DNA of 54,686 nucleotides from a virus. The position numbers and the translations under genes were made by a program. Of this stretch, positions 41,021 to 49,834 are shown piece after piece. Each line of letters starts with the position of its first letter. Position 1 is the stretch's first letter. The notes under the pieces were generated by a model, which saw nothing but the letters and a program-made list of their open reading frames with translations, searched no databases and had not been told where the DNA came from. The stretch covers positions 1-54,686 of the IMG/VR virus record IMGVR_UViG_3300009182_005502; one strand, 5' to 3'.

Positions 41021-41209
41021 ATGCCAAACACATCTACAACATTAACAGAACTCGTTAACAGCTTTGCCACTGAGGCAGAAAAGTTTTATAACGGCAATAA
41101 TGCAGCAGGAGCTCGTGCTCGCAAGGCTCTTCAGGAAATTATCAAGTACGGTAGAGAAGAGCGTAAGCGCATTCAGGAAGAAAAGAATTCCCGTAAGACC
41201 GCTAAGTAA
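41021..41209 (+). CDS. histone-H1-like (Hc1-type) DNA-binding protein
   Basis: The 62-residue protein has EAEKFYNGNNAAGARARKALQEI, the conserved core of bacterial Hc1-like proteins (usually EKGNKAAGTRARKALQEL), then a basic helical tail. It should bind DNA non-specifically and may compact phage or host DNA. It has its own late element and a G/C-rich coding sequence. A frame in another phase (41064-41261) is a shadow. Confidence 0.8.
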   Translation: MPNTSTTLTELVNSFATEAEKFYNGNNAAGARARKALQEIIKYGREERKRIQEEKNSRKTAK

Positions 41210-41436
41210 TAGCGTTTTTACTTTATCCTATCTTTGCAGTTCCTTAGTAGAAAGCTACTAGGGTGATGCCTCTTCTTAGGGCAATGGCACTTATTCACAT
41301 GAACAGGGCAACTAGGTTTTGTATTTACAATTTTATTGTATGCTATAAAGATGGAACGTAAAATGGACATCGAGGTTATAGCAATATGGGTTCGAGTTAT
41401 ATTTATTCTATAACCTAATTTTGCTTTGATATATTG
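41210..41436. other. structured non-coding stretch with competing hairpins
   Basis: This 227-base gap lies between convergent genes and holds no convincing gene. It has a CCTTAGTAG/CTACTAGG hairpin (about 41239-41259), an ACAAT/ATTGT hairpin (about 41326), and GGTTATAG (41374-41381) pairing with CTATAACC (41408-41415). The segment AGCAATAT (41380-41387) can instead pair with ATATTGCT (41431-41438) at the stop codon of the next gene. Neither strand has a strong T-run. It may be a 3' UTR structure or a small RNA. Confidence 0.45.
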
Positions 41437-43110
41437 CTAACTTTCTTTACGTTCTTCAGATTTGTAATGCTCGAATCTATTGTGACTAGTAGGAGTAGCT
41501 AATAAAATACCGCTTGTTATTTCCTTGCTTATAGTTTTTTGATATATGTAAGACATCCAGGTTTGCTCAAAAGGATGAGCCCAGGTAGTTTCAAGAAACA
41601 TTTTTCTATTACCAATTTTAGTTACAACTTGCGGCCAGTTGCAATAATAAACTTCTCCTAAAGCGTAAGGAATTCTTTCATAGCTTTTAATCTCTTTAAA
41701 AAGAGTCTTCGGTGCATTAGGATCAAGTCCAAGCTCAGGCAATCTCTTATTATTTGGCCATTGAGCCTCTCTAATAACTTGCGGTACGTTATACCAGGCC
41801 CATTGAGTACTATTATCCCCGTAAAACTCAGTAAAGTTTAACTTGATAAAATCGAGTTTTTCCTGTTTTACAATTTTTAAAGTATTTGTATATAAATCAG
41901 CTATTTTTCTTATAAATCCGTTAGAGCAGGTCTTATCTTGCCCTGTATAAAAAAACATATCATCTTCAAAAAATAACATAAAATCAAGACCTGTTTTATC
42001 AAAATGTTCTGCTATAAATTGTCTACCTCCACAAATACCTAAATTATCTTTCTTTATATGTTCAAAATTGTACTGTTTACATAAAGAACTATACTTTTCA
42101 AAAGTTGTTTCATCACTTGAATTATCTAATAAAAACTTTTGTGTTTTACTAATATAGTTAGTATCATACGCTAACATTGATTCTATTAATGTTTCAAACT
42201 GTTTAGGGCTATTATATGTTATAACATAAAGACCTACCTTATTAATATCAAAACCTTCTATGATTGTGTCTTGTACAAATTCTATTTTTAAATTGTCGTT
42301 TTTTAAGTTTTCAAAAAATGTACCTATTAACCCGTTAGATTCGATTTCAAAATAATTAATAATACTAGAAAATTTATAACACATTATACTAAAAAGAGAT
42401 TCTTCAGTACCCATAAGGGAATTACCTAATGTTGTTGTTAACAGATCGTAATATATAGAATTTATATCTTGTATAGTATTTTTTGGACCTCCAAAAAAGC
42501 CTCCTCTAGCCACTCTTTCTATTTTTGTACCCGCTATTTCATTTATTTTTTCGTAATTAAAACCGTGTATCTCGTTGTTTGCTTCGTACGGGAAACAAAT
42601 AAAAGAAAACTTTTTTATATATTTTTCTATTTTTTCTAAAACATTATCGTGAGTAAAATAGCCAGGATGTACTGTATTCGTTATACCTGCATCTAACCAA
42701 AACATATATTCAGAATTAAATGCATCCATTAATCTAGCATCATTTAGAAGAAACATTTTAGACATAACTAGAGGGTTATACATCTCAAGTCTTGCTTGAG
42801 TAGAATCAACTAACCACCCTGCCTGCTCTACCCAACTAGAAGTATTTCTTATATCTTGTATTTTTTGATAGTAATCATTATTCTTAAACCACTCTAAATT
42901 TCTATTAATAAATTGAGTATTATGAAGTTGTCTTCTTTCAAAAACAAACTTTTCAAGCTCAGCATCACCGAAAATAATTAAATTAACATCTATTTTTAAA
43001 AGTTCTTCAAACTTATTTAAATAATGCTGATACGATCTTGACCAACCTTCTTGCAAAGTGTCTCTACCTATATTCCAAAGACCTGTTACAATTGTTATTT
43101 TATTACTCAT
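41437..43110 (-). CDS. two-domain glycosyltransferase: HtrL/YibB-like plus GT-A domain
   Basis: The 557-residue protein has an N-terminal HtrL/YibB-like half (residues about 1-275): ITIVTGLWNIGRDTLQEG, YMFWLDAGITNTV, RGGFFGGPK and TEESLFSIM. The C-terminal half (about 285-557) is a GT2/GT-A domain, with VGLYVITYNSPKQFE and FMLFFEDDMFF for the metal site. The fusion would couple two transfer steps. It is the last gene of the second glycan cluster and overlaps the previous gene by eight bases. Confidence 0.8.
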   Translation of the reverse strand: MSNKITIVTGLWNIGRDTLQEGWSRSYQHYLNKFEELLKIDVNLIIFGDAELEKFVFERRQLHNTQFINRNLEWFKNNDYYQKIQDIRNTSSWVEQAGWLVDSTQARLEMYNPLVMSKMFLLNDARLMDAFNSEYMFWLDAGITNTVHPGYFTHDNVLEKIEKYIKKFSFICFPYEANNEIHGFNYEKINEIAGTKIERVARGGFFGGPKNTIQDINSIYYDLLTTTLGNSLMGTEESLFSIMCYKFSSIINYFEIESNGLIGTFFENLKNDNLKIEFVQDTIIEGFDINKVGLYVITYNSPKQFETLIESMLAYDTNYISKTQKFLLDNSSDETTFEKYSSLCKQYNFEHIKKDNLGICGGRQFIAEHFDKTGLDFMLFFEDDMFFYTGQDKTCSNGFIRKIADLYTNTLKIVKQEKLDFIKLNFTEFYGDNSTQWAWYNVPQVIREAQWPNNKRLPELGLDPNAPKTLFKEIKSYERIPYALGEVYYCNWPQVVTKIGNRKMFLETTWAHPFEQTWMSYIYQKTISKEITSGILLATPTSHNRFEHYKSEERKES

Positions 43111-43990
43111 ATATACCGTTTAATTCCTCTAATATTTTATAAAAACTTTTATTGTTTTTTGTATGTTCAATAATATCCAAACCAGGCACTCGTTCATCTT
43201 CATGCCACCAAGTATCAAAGTGTAATAACTTAAATTTTTCTTCATGGTTTCTAAACATAAGTGTCATTATATCTTCTTCATGATAAATTCTTTTATCAAG
43301 GTCGCATACAATATAAACATACTCTTTAAATTTTTCGACAATAAAGGTCCACAAATTTGTTTTACCGCCAAACATACCCCCTATAATATGAATACTACTA
43401 TCATATTTGTTAAATAATTCCGGATTAACAGTACCTGACCAATAGTTTCTTACATTATCTTTTCCTATTAAAACAAACTTATCTTCAGAAAACGTTATTA
43501 AGTTATCTAACATTGTATTATTAAACATCGTGCTGTCATAATATTGACTGTTATGTTTTCCAGTTGTAGCTAAATATTTACTAGGTATTAAACCGCAATG
43601 AGATAACCCAGCATCTATCCAATAACAATAGTCATAATTTTGAAGCTCTTGTAAGCACCAAATAAATTTCATATATTGTATTTCTGTACATCTATCAGAT
43701 AATTTAGACTCTTCATAATTTTTATATGTTTTAAAAACATTAAAAAAATAATGATCTGCTAGATTAAACATCTTTATTGCTAATCTATTTCTATTAATTT
43801 CGTACTCTTTATAAAAAAAATTACATAAATCTTCATACTCTTCCTCACTTGTATAACAAACAAAATCCGCATTTGTCATTCTAAGTAAGGATATTAAACT
43901 AAATTTATAATGACCTCCACGGCTAGATCTACCACCGAATATCGTTCCGGCTAAATTACTATAAATTGCTGTTACAAATTTTGTTTTCAT
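43103..43990 (-). CDS. HtrL/YibB-like glycosyltransferase
   Basis: The 295-residue protein has FVTAIYSNLAGTIFGGRSSR at the start, YDYCYWIDAGLSHCG for the metal site, GGMFGGKTN and YHEEDIMTLMF, the same landmarks as the N-terminal half of the following gene. ATG 43990 overlaps the upstream TGA; a longer frame to 44029 is not needed. Substrate unknown. Confidence 0.75.
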   Translation of the reverse strand: MKTKFVTAIYSNLAGTIFGGRSSRGGHYKFSLISLLRMTNADFVCYTSEEEYEDLCNFFYKEYEINRNRLAIKMFNLADHYFFNVFKTYKNYEESKLSDRCTEIQYMKFIWCLQELQNYDYCYWIDAGLSHCGLIPSKYLATTGKHNSQYYDSTMFNNTMLDNLITFSEDKFVLIGKDNVRNYWSGTVNPELFNKYDSSIHIIGGMFGGKTNLWTFIVEKFKEYVYIVCDLDKRIYHEEDIMTLMFRNHEEKFKLLHFDTWWHEDERVPGLDIIEHTKNNKSFYKILEELNGIYE

Positions 43991-44709
43991 TTTTCTACAA
44001 ATCTTTTTGCATAATTTTCGTTTCCCCAATCAGAAAAATGTGGAAGATGAAAAGGTGCAAAATTTCTAACAGGTTTAAAGGTATGTTCTATATTAGAAGC
44101 CCAAATTCTACCAAACATATCTCCATCTTCTCCTCCCCAGCCTTCATACTTTTCATCAAATCCTCCTAATTTTAAAAGTAAGTCAGTATCACAAATATAT
44201 ACCCCTCCTAAACCTCCAGAATGATGATGCAAAGGACCATTCTTTTTATCTCCTGCATAAGCATATGACCACTCTATATTGTTTATATCAAAATTATCTT
44301 CATCAATAGTTTTACTAATATCACTTTCTAATTTAGCCAAATCAAATGTACAAACATCTCCTTTATTTAAATTTGTAATTAAACTTAAGAGATTATTATA
44401 GTCGTTTTTATAAAAAAAAGCATCACAGTCAATCATCATAAAAAAATCATAAACTTTTTGATCTTTTAAAATAATATTTGTTTTTTCCGCTTTTTTATAA
44501 ACACCTAAAGGGTAAGCTACATGTTTTGAATCAGGTATTATTTTTTTAACAGAAAAATCGTACAAAGTGGTATTAATTTTAACATTTTGATTTGTTAAAA
44601 ACAAAGATAATTTTTTTAATTCTTTCCACGTAAAATTTACATTCCTAACTCGAGTAGAATCACGCTGCCCATCATCCCAAAATTTCATATTTAGAGATAT
44701 AGTCGTCAT
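43987..44709 (-). CDS. GT-A glycosyltransferase with galactosyltransferase-type C-terminus
   Basis: The 240-residue protein has FMMIDCDAFFYK (DxD) and GGFDEKYEGWGGEDGDMFGRI, the block of GT7/GT2 C-terminal domains that binds the acceptor. GGLGGVYICD lies between. It is one base downstream of the GT10-like gene. Acceptor unknown. Confidence 0.82.
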   Translation of the reverse strand: MTTISLNMKFWDDGQRDSTRVRNVNFTWKELKKLSLFLTNQNVKINTTLYDFSVKKIIPDSKHVAYPLGVYKKAEKTNIILKDQKVYDFFMMIDCDAFFYKNDYNNLLSLITNLNKGDVCTFDLAKLESDISKTIDEDNFDINNIEWSYAYAGDKKNGPLHHHSGGLGGVYICDTDLLLKLGGFDEKYEGWGGEDGDMFGRIWASNIEHTFKPVRNFAPFHLPHFSDWGNENYAKRFVEK

Positions 44710-45642
44710 TTATTCAATAAGTTCCTTTATTTTTTCCCAAACATTGTATTTTGCATTTTTAAAAAAATCATTTTTAAGATTTATAATGTTTTTATAATAC
44801 GTATAATAGTAGTCCTCCCAATTAGAAACAACATCATAAATTTTATCAGTCATTTGTTTCATATCAAGTCCGTATAAATTTATGTAAGAATCCGGGGAAA
44901 TCAATTTATCAATGTTGGAGCAACCTAGATAAATCGGTATTGTTTCTGTTATTACAGCATCCCAAAATTTTTCACTTATATAATTTTTTTGTATAGTGTT
45001 CTCACAGCAAATTGAAAATCTATAATCATCTAAACCTATATGTTTATTCCAAATTTCCCCCTTAATATTTTTATTATTTTTTTCCCAAAAATTACCATAT
45101 ATATCAATTTCAGTATTTTTAGCTAAATCAATACCTAGAAATGTTCTTGTATTATAAATTATTTCTGAAGTTTCTGGATTTGATAAATGACCGTAATGCA
45201 TATTTGCATCTTTTTTAACAATCATAGATATTAATTTTGTTTTTGTATAAGACTTATCTTTTATTTTTAAAGACCAGTCCCACTCTTCTCTATGATCATT
45301 TTCACCTCGACCTGCATAAAACATAGGTATTAACGTTTCAATATATTCATCTCTATCAGGATAATTTCTTTTATCCGATATTAAAATTTTAGAACAGTAA
45401 TGATGAATATCGTTTCGTGGTTGATTAGGAGACCATAAAGGTTCTTGAGAAATATAAAACGTTTTTTCTTTTACAGTTTCAATTTTTTCCCAATCTGTTT
45501 TACCAAAAACTATAGTAAAATCAGGTTTTTCGGTAACAAACTGATATTTTTCTATATCAATATTATTTACAAACTGTCTAATTAGGCGCAAATTAATAAA
45601 TTCGGTATTACACCACCAACACTCTAATTTTATTTTAATCAT
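44710..45642 (-). CDS. GT10-like (fucosyltransferase-type) glycosyltransferase
   Basis: The 310-residue protein has YRFSICCENTIQKNYISEKF followed by TETIPIYLGCSNIDKLI, the classical GT10 donor-binding block, and TFYISQEPLW upstream. It is the closer of the two GT10-like proteins to true alpha-fucosyltransferases. It probably transfers a 6-deoxy sugar from the GDP-sugar. No gene for GDP-fucose synthesis is visible, so it would rely on the host or other phage regions. Confidence 0.85.
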   Translation of the reverse strand: MIKIKLECWWCNTEFINLRLIRQFVNNIDIEKYQFVTEKPDFTIVFGKTDWEKIETVKEKTFYISQEPLWSPNQPRNDIHHYCSKILISDKRNYPDRDEYIETLIPMFYAGRGENDHREEWDWSLKIKDKSYTKTKLISMIVKKDANMHYGHLSNPETSEIIYNTRTFLGIDLAKNTEIDIYGNFWEKNNKNIKGEIWNKHIGLDDYRFSICCENTIQKNYISEKFWDAVITETIPIYLGCSNIDKLISPDSYINLYGLDMKQMTDKIYDVVSNWEDYYYTYYKNIINLKNDFFKNAKYNVWEKIKELIE

Positions 45643-45644
45643 AA

Positions 45645-46241
45645 TTATGTAATTTCTAATGACAACGCATTATATGTTACATATTTATCAATAAAGTATT
45701 TATAGTTGTACTTACACACTGTTTTTTTCAAATCATCAGCCATACGACCATCAGCACTTCTCGTATTTATATATGTAATTACATTATTTTTTAAAACTTT
45801 ATATTTTATTAAAAAAGAACCAATATCACAATTTCCATTTGATAATTTATTTTCTGTTCCGTATAAACGTATTATATTTGTTAATCCCTTTTTTTGAGAG
45901 AATAAAATAAAATCAGTATCATTTTGTTTTTCTTCATTATAAACTTCTACTAAATCCGGAGTAACGATATTATCATCATCTAAAAAATAGCACCAATCCT
46001 CATCATCCGCTTTTATATCTGTTATAAAGTAATTTCTTTGTTCATGTCCCCATGCAAATTGTGTTTCAATTTTATAATATTTTATTCTTTTATCATCAAA
46101 TAAAAACGATATATTCGTATCCCCTATTTTTTTACTACCTTCAATTAAATGCCATTGAAAATCCTCTAATTGATGCTTTATTGTCGAATAAACAATAGGA
46201 ATGTTATTATACCTATATAACGGTGTTATAAAATGAATCAT
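45645..46241 (-). CDS. GT2-like glycosyltransferase
   Basis: The 198-residue protein starts MIHFITPLYRYNNIPIVYST, has CYFLDDDNIVTP for the metal site (DDD) and a basic C-terminus with SADGRMADDL. It overlaps the upstream gene by four bases. Short for the family, so it may be a minimal GT-A domain. Confidence 0.75.
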   Translation of the reverse strand: MIHFITPLYRYNNIPIVYSTIKHQLEDFQWHLIEGSKKIGDTNISFLFDDKRIKYYKIETQFAWGHEQRNYFITDIKADDEDWCYFLDDDNIVTPDLVEVYNEEKQNDTDFILFSQKKGLTNIIRLYGTENKLSNGNCDIGSFLIKYKVLKNNVITYINTRSADGRMADDLKKTVCKYNYKYFIDKYVTYNALSLEIT

Positions 46242-46987
46242 AGTAAATGTTTATTTGTATGAAAAAACCTTTCATAAGGGTATAGTTGTATGTCTTCCAT
46301 AACTTTAATACATTTTATACCTTCTGGAAAGAAGTAAATATCACCATCACATTTATATTTTTGTTTAAACATATAATTTCTATTAAACAAAGAATACTTT
46401 CCAATACCCGGTTTAACATACTGATGTCTTATGTCTGAAACTATATTTTCAACACCACTAACATTTAACCGGTAGATATCTTTACCCTTATCGCTCTTTA
46501 AACGGTGCATTATATCACCGTCCTCTTCTCCAAAACCGATTAACCTTTCATCAAAATAGCCCAAACTATCTATAAAATTACGATTTGCAATAAAAAATGA
46601 AAAAGTATCATTTATTTTTGTTAAACCGAAATATTCTTGCGCTTCAACATGAGCTGATGTTACCTCAAATATATTATTACTAGTAATTGATATATCATCA
46701 TTCAATATTAACATATCATTTTTAGATGAATGCACCAATAGGGTATTCCACATCTTTGATAAACCTCTTGTTTCGATAAAAAAAATAGGATAAACATTCT
46801 TATTATTACTACAAAGATTTAATATTTTTTTTCTATATTCTTCATCAAATAATCCATCCTTTTCTCCGTTAATACATAAAACTATATTATTTTCAATGTT
46901 TAAGTTCCGTATTTGTTTTATTAAAGACTCAATAAAATTAAATCTTAACGAAAACGTTGTTATACCTATATCAAAATTATTTTTCAT
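46238..46987 (-). CDS. GT2-like glycosyltransferase
   Basis: The 249-residue protein has IVLCINGEKDG for the nucleotide side, MLILNDDISI for the metal site and SLGYFDERLIGFGEEDGDIMHR, the ED-type acceptor block also seen in the gene at 43987. It overlaps the methyltransferase gene by 11 bases. Confidence 0.8.
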   Translation of the reverse strand: MKNNFDIGITTFSLRFNFIESLIKQIRNLNIENNIVLCINGEKDGLFDEEYRKKILNLCSNNKNVYPIFFIETRGLSKMWNTLLVHSSKNDMLILNDDISITSNNIFEVTSAHVEAQEYFGLTKINDTFSFFIANRNFIDSLGYFDERLIGFGEEDGDIMHRLKSDKGKDIYRLNVSGVENIVSDIRHQYVKPGIGKYSLFNRNYMFKQKYKCDGDIYFFPEGIKCIKVMEDIQLYPYERFFHTNKHLL

Positions 46988-47513
46988 ATATCAAAAGTTT
47001 TTCATTACAATATAATAAAAACGGTATATTTTTTTCCTTAAACCATTGTTTTGTTTGAAAACAATCAAACGCGTGTAAATCTTCAATAATATAATATCCC
47101 CCTTTTTTAAGATACGGACAGAGTGTTACAAAACTGGTTACGTGATGGGAATGTATATGAGCTCCGTCGTCTATAATAACATCATACTCCCCTCCATATT
47201 CATTTATACATTCATTTAAACTATCTACATTACTTTGATCTCCAACAAATATTTTTATATTATCTGTTTCTAAAATTTTAGCTTCAGGGTTTATATCTAA
47301 ACCTATTAAAGTTAAATCATTAAAATATGTAGTCCAAAGTTTTACAGAAGCTCCAGGAAATCTAGGATCATATACCCCGATTTCAAGCATTTTTATTTTT
47401 TGTTTTTTATATTTTTCAAAAAAAAACTCGTACACATTTGCATATGAATGTTGTTCAAAATGTTTATCTCCTTTATCTGTTCCTACGTTATTAGCTAGGT
47501 CATTAAGATTCAT
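46977..47513 (-). CDS. SAM-dependent methyltransferase (macrocin/MycE-type)
   Basis: The 178-residue protein begins LNDLANNVGTDKGDKHF, the lead-in of sugar O-methyltransferases such as MycE and TylF, then KMLEIGVYDPRFPGASVKLW for motif I, LIGLDINPEA, YDVIIDDGAHIHSHH and GGYYIIEDLH. The metal-binding acids of that family (DD, ED) are present. It overlaps the exostosin-like gene by 11 bases. Sugar O-methylation is inferred. Confidence 0.82.
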   Translation of the reverse strand: MNLNDLANNVGTDKGDKHFEQHSYANVYEFFFEKYKKQKIKMLEIGVYDPRFPGASVKLWTTYFNDLTLIGLDINPEAKILETDNIKIFVGDQSNVDSLNECINEYGGEYDVIIDDGAHIHSHHVTSFVTLCPYLKKGGYYIIEDLHAFDCFQTKQWFKEKNIPFLLYCNEKLLIYEK

Positions 47514-48369
47514 CGATGGTATTTAATACATTTAATGATAGTTGTCTTTTAAAATTAATGTACCAATCAATTACCCTGTTTTGTAACACATTATAATCAA
47601 AATCATTAATACTACTATATTTAGAAACTTCATTCCAAGACTCAACAACCGGTAGAGGCGTATCTCCCCAAACTTTCTTTATGTAATCTAGCTGATTATA
47701 ATTTTTTAAAATAGGTATAGCACCCCACTCTAAACACTCCATTAATCTAAAAGAATCAGGATGACACCACCCCATAGGGCATGGTACAAATTTAGTCTTT
47801 CTATATATGTCAATACATTCTTGTTGAGAAAGTGAAGTAGAACAATTCCAGTTAGAAGTTTTATGTATAAAAACATTATTCATCTTTTCAAGTTGTTCTA
47901 TCAAATCGTTTCTATCAGATTTAGGTTGACCTATAAAAGATGCATTATATGTTTTTGTTTTTGACTCACTATAGTCATTAGCTTTATTAATAAACCCACT
48001 CTTAACCCCTAGGGGTACAAATGTTACATTAGTATTAACAATATTAGAGTCATAATAATTTCTAAAAACGTGTTTAGCTTTAGAATAATAATTACAATTA
48101 TGATTTAAATCTTCGTTAGAAAAATGTAAAAGGTAAAATGTATAGTTGTTTTTAACAAACTTATCTAGATAGCTGTTAAATTCATCAGAAATACCTCCTG
48201 AGTTATTAGAGTAAATAATTACCGAATTATCTAATACGGTATTGTAAGTGTTATTATCAAAAATTTTATTTTGTTTAAAATTTTTAAACAAAACTTCTGT
48301 AGTATACTCGTATTCAAAATTAGTTTGATCCCCGTCACATGTTTGCCATATAAGATTCAAGTCTGACAT
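47503..48369 (-). CDS. exostosin-like glycosyltransferase
   Basis: The 288-residue protein has the exostosin/GT47-type block KFVPCPMGWCHPDSFRLMEC followed by GAIPIL. An earlier THVPLGV-like segment (VTFVPLGVKSGF) precedes YNASFIGQPKSDR. It is a distant relative of the protein at 17191-17979. It lies one base downstream of the GT60-like gene. Confidence 0.75.
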   Translation of the reverse strand: MSDLNLIWQTCDGDQTNFEYEYTTEVLFKNFKQNKIFDNNTYNTVLDNSVIIYSNNSGGISDEFNSYLDKFVKNNYTFYLLHFSNEDLNHNCNYYSKAKHVFRNYYDSNIVNTNVTFVPLGVKSGFINKANDYSESKTKTYNASFIGQPKSDRNDLIEQLEKMNNVFIHKTSNWNCSTSLSQQECIDIYRKTKFVPCPMGWCHPDSFRLMECLEWGAIPILKNYNQLDYIKKVWGDTPLPVVESWNEVSKYSSINDFDYNVLQNRVIDWYINFKRQLSLNVLNTIDES

Positions 48370-48370
48370 G

Positions 48371-49627
48371 TTAACTAACGTGATTAGGTGTTATCTCACC
48401 TGTCAGGCGTTCGCACCAGCCCTTAGATCTTGAATGCGGCCAAACAACCCAGTGATGAGGTATTTCAGCACACTGAAACTCTCTCCACACCTTACAATAC
48501 CCATCAGGATCTCTAAAGTATTGTTGAATCTCCTCTTCATTAGCGTCTTTTCGATAAAGATCTTTATTATCTTTATCATGAAAGGCAACAACCCAGAAGT
48601 CGTAATCTTTTTCTGGTACACTATCATATCCAACATCTATACAATGTTTAAATATACTTAAAAACGATTCCTCGTATGCCTTTTTATTTACATATCTCGG
48701 ATTAGGAGGAAGTTCATGTGAAAGGGTATATTGTTGTACTGACCTCTTTTTAAAGGATAATCCAGCATACGCTTCATAATCCTCCAAGGTTCTTACTTTA
48801 CCGAATCCGTACACTCCAAAGCTAGTATCTCTTACTTCACCATCCATTCCAAATAACTTTCTATTTTTTAAATGACAAAAAGCATTTCTTGCACCCCACT
48901 CCTTGTCGTCATCCCACTGCTTTGTTCTTCCTTTTCTAGTATACTCATGCCAGGCAATAACCTTATGAGGATGAAATAGGTCGTAACCGTTAGTAAATGC
49001 TCGTACAGCTATAGAAATTTCTTCACCATGAAAGTAATAATCAGGATCATGAGGTACTTCCTTACAAAATTGTCCAAGTGTAAAACAAAAATGGGCTGAA
49101 TAGAATCTTGAAGGAATTGGAGATTTAAGTTCTTTAAAATTGTCTATCGACGCTGGTAAGAAAAAAACAGCACCTTCAGGTATAAACCGATCAAAGGTCA
49201 TCTTCCAAGGTACATGTATTCTTTCAGCAGGATCGTTTTCAGGGTTATAACTTGGTATATAACCAGTGAGTAAAGGTTTTTTGTGACCCTTCTTCTGTAA
49301 ATCCTTTATCATCTTAATAAGCTCAGCATCCCAATTTTTTGTAAATCTATGATGACTATCTAACTGTAGAGTATATTTTTCTCCATTATACTTTTGCTGA
49401 ATTAAACTTCTAGCCCAACAGGCTCCCTTACTATCCTTAAAAGGTACATCAATTATCTTAAATCTTGGATCTTTACGATATTTGTTTAATGCCTTTTTAT
49501 CATCGTATTGATTACAAATACATATTACTAAATTGTCAGGATACTTAGCGTTTGCTAACATGTCCTTTAACGTTGGAAGTAATTCAGGATCTCTATAAGC
49601 TGCTATTTGTACAAAAATTTTGTTCAT
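48371..49627 (-). CDS. GT60-like glycosyltransferase (Skp1/polypeptide GlcNAc-transferase type)
   Basis: The 418-residue protein starts KIFVQIAAYRDPELLPTLKD, has TLQLDSHHRF (the QxDSH metal motif of GT60), FSAHF/SAHFCFTLG and YFHGEEISIAVRAFTNGYD. This family is best known from eukaryotic hydroxyproline GlcNAc transfer but also occurs in bacteria and viruses. Residues about 300-418 form an extension outside the usual domain. It is the first gene of the second glycan cluster, with a perfect late promoter nine bases upstream, so the cluster should be expressed late, perhaps to modify virion proteins. Confidence 0.85.
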   Translation of the reverse strand: MNKIFVQIAAYRDPELLPTLKDMLANAKYPDNLVICICNQYDDKKALNKYRKDPRFKIIDVPFKDSKGACWARSLIQQKYNGEKYTLQLDSHHRFTKNWDAELIKMIKDLQKKGHKKPLLTGYIPSYNPENDPAERIHVPWKMTFDRFIPEGAVFFLPASIDNFKELKSPIPSRFYSAHFCFTLGQFCKEVPHDPDYYFHGEEISIAVRAFTNGYDLFHPHKVIAWHEYTRKGRTKQWDDDKEWGARNAFCHLKNRKLFGMDGEVRDTSFGVYGFGKVRTLEDYEAYAGLSFKKRSVQQYTLSHELPPNPRYVNKKAYEESFLSIFKHCIDVGYDSVPEKDYDFWVVAFHDKDNKDLYRKDANEEEIQQYFRDPDGYCKVWREFQCAEIPHHWVVWPHSRSKGWCERLTGEITPNHVS

Positions 49628-49636
49628 ATTTTTATC

Positions 49637-49644
49637 TATTTATA
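49637..49644 (-). promoter_or_regulatory. T4-type late promoter TATAAATA of the second glycan cluster
   Basis: Perfect TATAAATA on the minus strand, nine bases before the ATG at 49627. It could drive all nine genes down to 41437, which have gaps of at most three bases. Confidence 0.75.
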
Positions 49645-49674
49645 ATTGTGTTTAAATAGTTGCTACTGTAAAAG

Positions 49675-49746
49675 TGGAACCGGTGGGACTCGAACCCACA
49701 ACCAATAGATTAAAAGTCTACTGCTCTACCATTGAGCTACGATTCC
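49675..49746 (-). tRNA. tRNA-Lys (anticodon UUU)
   Basis: A 72-base cloverleaf with seven-pair acceptor stem (GGAATCG/CGGTTCC, one T-G), loop CTTTTAA giving anticodon TTT, T-loop GTTCGAGT and discriminator A. CCA is not encoded. Confidence 0.95.
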
Positions 49747-49751
49747 TCTTC

Positions 49752-49825
49752 CGGAGTTGACGGGGCTCGAACCCGCAACCCCCGCCGTGACAGGGCGGTG
49801 CTCTGACCAATTGAGCTACAACTCC
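49752..49825 (-). tRNA. tRNA-Asp (anticodon GUC)
   Basis: A 74-base cloverleaf with acceptor GGAGTTG/CAACTCC, anticodon arm CCGCC-CTGTCAC-GGCGG and discriminator G. CCA is not encoded. Confidence 0.95.
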
Positions 49826-49834
49826 AAAAATTTG

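Noticed and set aside
41371-41415. tRNA remnant suggested by GGGTTCGAG
   Set aside because: No acceptor, D or anticodon arm can be drawn around it; simple hairpins explain the pairing.
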